A program made the translations under genes and the position numbers. From the NCBI GenBank assembly GCA_035249905.1, contig DATFFT010000111.1:1-64000 (forward strand): a DNA stretch of 64,000 bases, written 5' to 3'. Below are positions 62,761 to 64,000 of this stretch, in pieces; position 1 is the first letter of the stretch, and every line of letters starts with the position of its first letter. A model generated the notes under the pieces. The model did not search any database. It was not told the DNA's origin and saw only the letters and a program-made list of their open reading frames with translations. The stretch comes from JAOUEA01 sp035249905. GTDB taxonomy: Bacteria > Actinomycetota > UBA4738 > HRBIN12.

Positions 62761-63975
62761 TCACCCGTCGTCCGGCAGATCGGCGACCGGATCGGGTTCG
62801 TCGACGGCGCGATCGCGGACGGACACCATCACGCCCTCTCGGCGACGCTTCACCGGGCTTCGGCGGGCCCGATCCTCGAGCGAGTCTCTGGGCGAGCTCG
62901 GGTCGGCGTCCCGAGTGAGATCCGCATCGATCACGTCGTGGCGATCGAGGGCGCTCGAGATCGAGGCCTGCACGATCGCGGCGACGGGCAGGGCGATGAA
63001 CGCCCCGATCAGCCCCGCGATGCTCGCGCCCGCGATGGCGCACCCGAACGCGACGGCGGGGTGCAGCTCCATGGTCTTGCCCGTGATGCGAGGACTCAGG
63101 AGATAGTTCTCGACCTGCTGGTACGCCACGAAGAACACGAGCAGGATCAACGCCTTGACCGGGCTCTCGACGACGGTGACCAGGAGCGGCAGCGCCATCG
63201 CGATGTACGTGCCCACAGTCGGGATGAACTGCGAGACCAGGCCCATCCAGACGGCGAGGGGCACCGCGAACGGAACGCCGAGCGCGGTCAGCACGATGAA
63301 CGTCACCACGCCCGAGATGGCCGCGAGCAGCAGCCTCGAGTACAGGTAGGCGCCGGTCTTCTCGATCGCGACTTCCCAGACCCACAACACGTGCTGCTGC
63401 CGATCGCGCGGAAGCGCCGAGAGCACCGATCGACGGAACCGCGGGCCGTCGGCGGTGAAGTAGAACGTGAACAGCCCGGTCGTGAGCAGCATGAAGATCG
63501 CCCCGATCAGTGAGGAGGCGAACCCGAACACGTTCCCGGCGACGTTCGTCGCGAACCCGGCGAGATCCGAGTCCGCGCTCTGCAGCTGCTGCTGAAGCGT
63601 CGATTGCGAGATCTCGAAATTGAACCACCGCTCCGTGTAGCGGCTGACCGTGGTGAGGATGTCCGGGGCGGCCTGGATCAAGGCCTGCAGTTGGTCGACC
63701 ACCAACGGGATCATCAGCGCCACCATCACGATCGCGAAGACGACGACCCCGAGCAGGATCGATCCGGTCGCGAGCCCGCGTCGCCACCCGCGCCGGGCGA
63801 GCCAGTCCACGGCCGGCTCGAGCGCGAACGAGACGAACAGGGCGACGAGGATCCACGTGAGCAGGCTCGAGAGCTGGCGGAGCAGCGAGGTCGTCATCGT
63901 CGCGACGAGCCACGCGGCGAAGACGACGGCGAGGAGGGTGATGATCCATCGCCACGACGGCGGATGGATGATCAC
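62761..63975 (-). CDS. AI-2E family (TqsA/PerM-like) transporter
   Basis: A 404-residue membrane protein. Several helices (ITLLAVVFAAWLVATM, GSILLGVVVFAIVMVALMIP, LIGAIFMLLTTGLFTFYF, VAYQQVENYLLSPRITG as the family signature, IAGLIGAFIALPVAAIV) precede a charged C-terminal tail of about 60 residues. The family exports small molecules or acts as a sodium/proton antiporter; autoinducer-2 export is known for only some. The GTG at 63975 is the first visible start, but the frame remains open to the window edge. Confidence 0.88.
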   Translation of the reverse strand: MIIHPPSWRWIITLLAVVFAAWLVATMTTSLLRQLSSLLTWILVALFVSFALEPAVDWLARRGWRRGLATGSILLGVVVFAIVMVALMIPLVVDQLQALIQAAPDILTTVSRYTERWFNFEISQSTLQQQLQSADSDLAGFATNVAGNVFGFASSLIGAIFMLLTTGLFTFYFTADGPRFRRSVLSALPRDRQQHVLWVWEVAIEKTGAYLYSRLLLAAISGVVTFIVLTALGVPFAVPLAVWMGLVSQFIPTVGTYIAMALPLLVTVVESPVKALILLVFFVAYQQVENYLLSPRITGKTMELHPAVAFGCAIAGASIAGLIGAFIALPVAAIVQASISSALDRHDVIDADLTRDADPSSPRDSLEDRARRSPVKRRREGVMVSVRDRAVDEPDPVADLPDDG

Positions 63976-64000
63976 CGGGATCGGCCGGCGATCGCCCGGC

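Overview
The window is a dense, GC-rich bacterial chromosome segment with about 65 protein genes on both strands. Gaps are short, and I saw no rRNA, tRNA, CRISPR array or insertion sequence. The gene content points to an actinobacterium (Actinomycetota). It includes a WhiB regulator, a PimB-type mannosyltransferase, two luciferase-like (F420/FMN) oxidoreductases and a deazaflavin-type (DDN-like) oxidoreductase. It also has a CsoR repressor with C-H-C ligands, an actinobacterial SUF order with SufU, and a DEDD-exonuclease/GIY-YIG fusion under a TCGAAC-N4-GTTCGA SOS box. GTG starts and GTGA/ATGA overlaps are very common. At least seventeen genes have a TANNNT -10 box only 6-12 nt before the start codon, which is the layout of leaderless transcription. 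I do not assign a genus.

Region 1 (1-13 kb) is rich in tetrahydrofolate one-carbon enzymes: formate-THF ligase, glutamate formimidoyltransferase plus a separate cyclodeaminase/cyclohydrolase, two tandem GcvT-like aminomethyltransferase paralogues, and 5-formyl-THF cyclo-ligase. The last gene closes a four-gene overlapping operon (ArsA ATPase, ROK kinase, luciferase-like oxidoreductase, cyclo-ligase). A membrane-protein gene broken by two frameshifts and a partial M20 peptidase are also here. Region 2 (12-24.8 kb) holds a PimB-like glycosyltransferase, YgfZ, WhiB, a heptose-phosphate pair (HddA-like kinase and GmhA), the SOS-box-controlled exonuclease/GIY-YIG gene, a thiolase, a five-gene operon of small proteins, an aquaporin and a NifS-type cysteine desulfurase.

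Region 3 (24.8-40.7 kb) carries 2-oxoacid:ferredoxin oxidoreductase (korAB), a cNMP-binding protein, full-length cobalamin-dependent methionine synthase, a secreted Asp/Arg-rich protein, a small Ser/Thr kinase, a class III aminotransferase, an A-type Fe-S carrier, YbaK, glycerate kinase, a GNAT/FemAB-like protein and a DUF2207 protein. Region 4 (40.7-49.1 kb) is the sulfur region: sufB-sufD-Rieske ferredoxin-sufC-sufS-sufU, a PAP2 phosphatase, a rhodanese-type sulfurtransferase with a putative cysteine leader peptide, and sufT.

Region 5 (49-64 kb) has a NarL-type response regulator beside a histidine kinase whose receiver-like domain is degenerate, a lipoprotein, a canonical gcvT, a complete 2-oxoacid dehydrogenase complex (lpdA, E1 alpha, E1 beta, E2) with lipB, a methyltransferase, a thioredoxin-TPR protein, csoR with its likely operator, a second E1 alpha/beta pair and an AI-2E family transporter.

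The genes fit one-carbon and sulfur/Fe-S metabolism feeding oxidative 2-oxoacid metabolism. Formate, formimino and methyl groups enter the THF pool and methionine synthase. SUF, SufT, an A-type carrier and YgfZ supply clusters. Lipoylated E2 is served by LipB and shares E3 with GcvT-type chemistry. The most notable regulatory signals are the SOS box placed exactly in a promoter spacer, the tandem-Cys leader peptide with hairpins before the sulfurtransferase, the CsoR-like operator, and the widespread leaderless start geometry.
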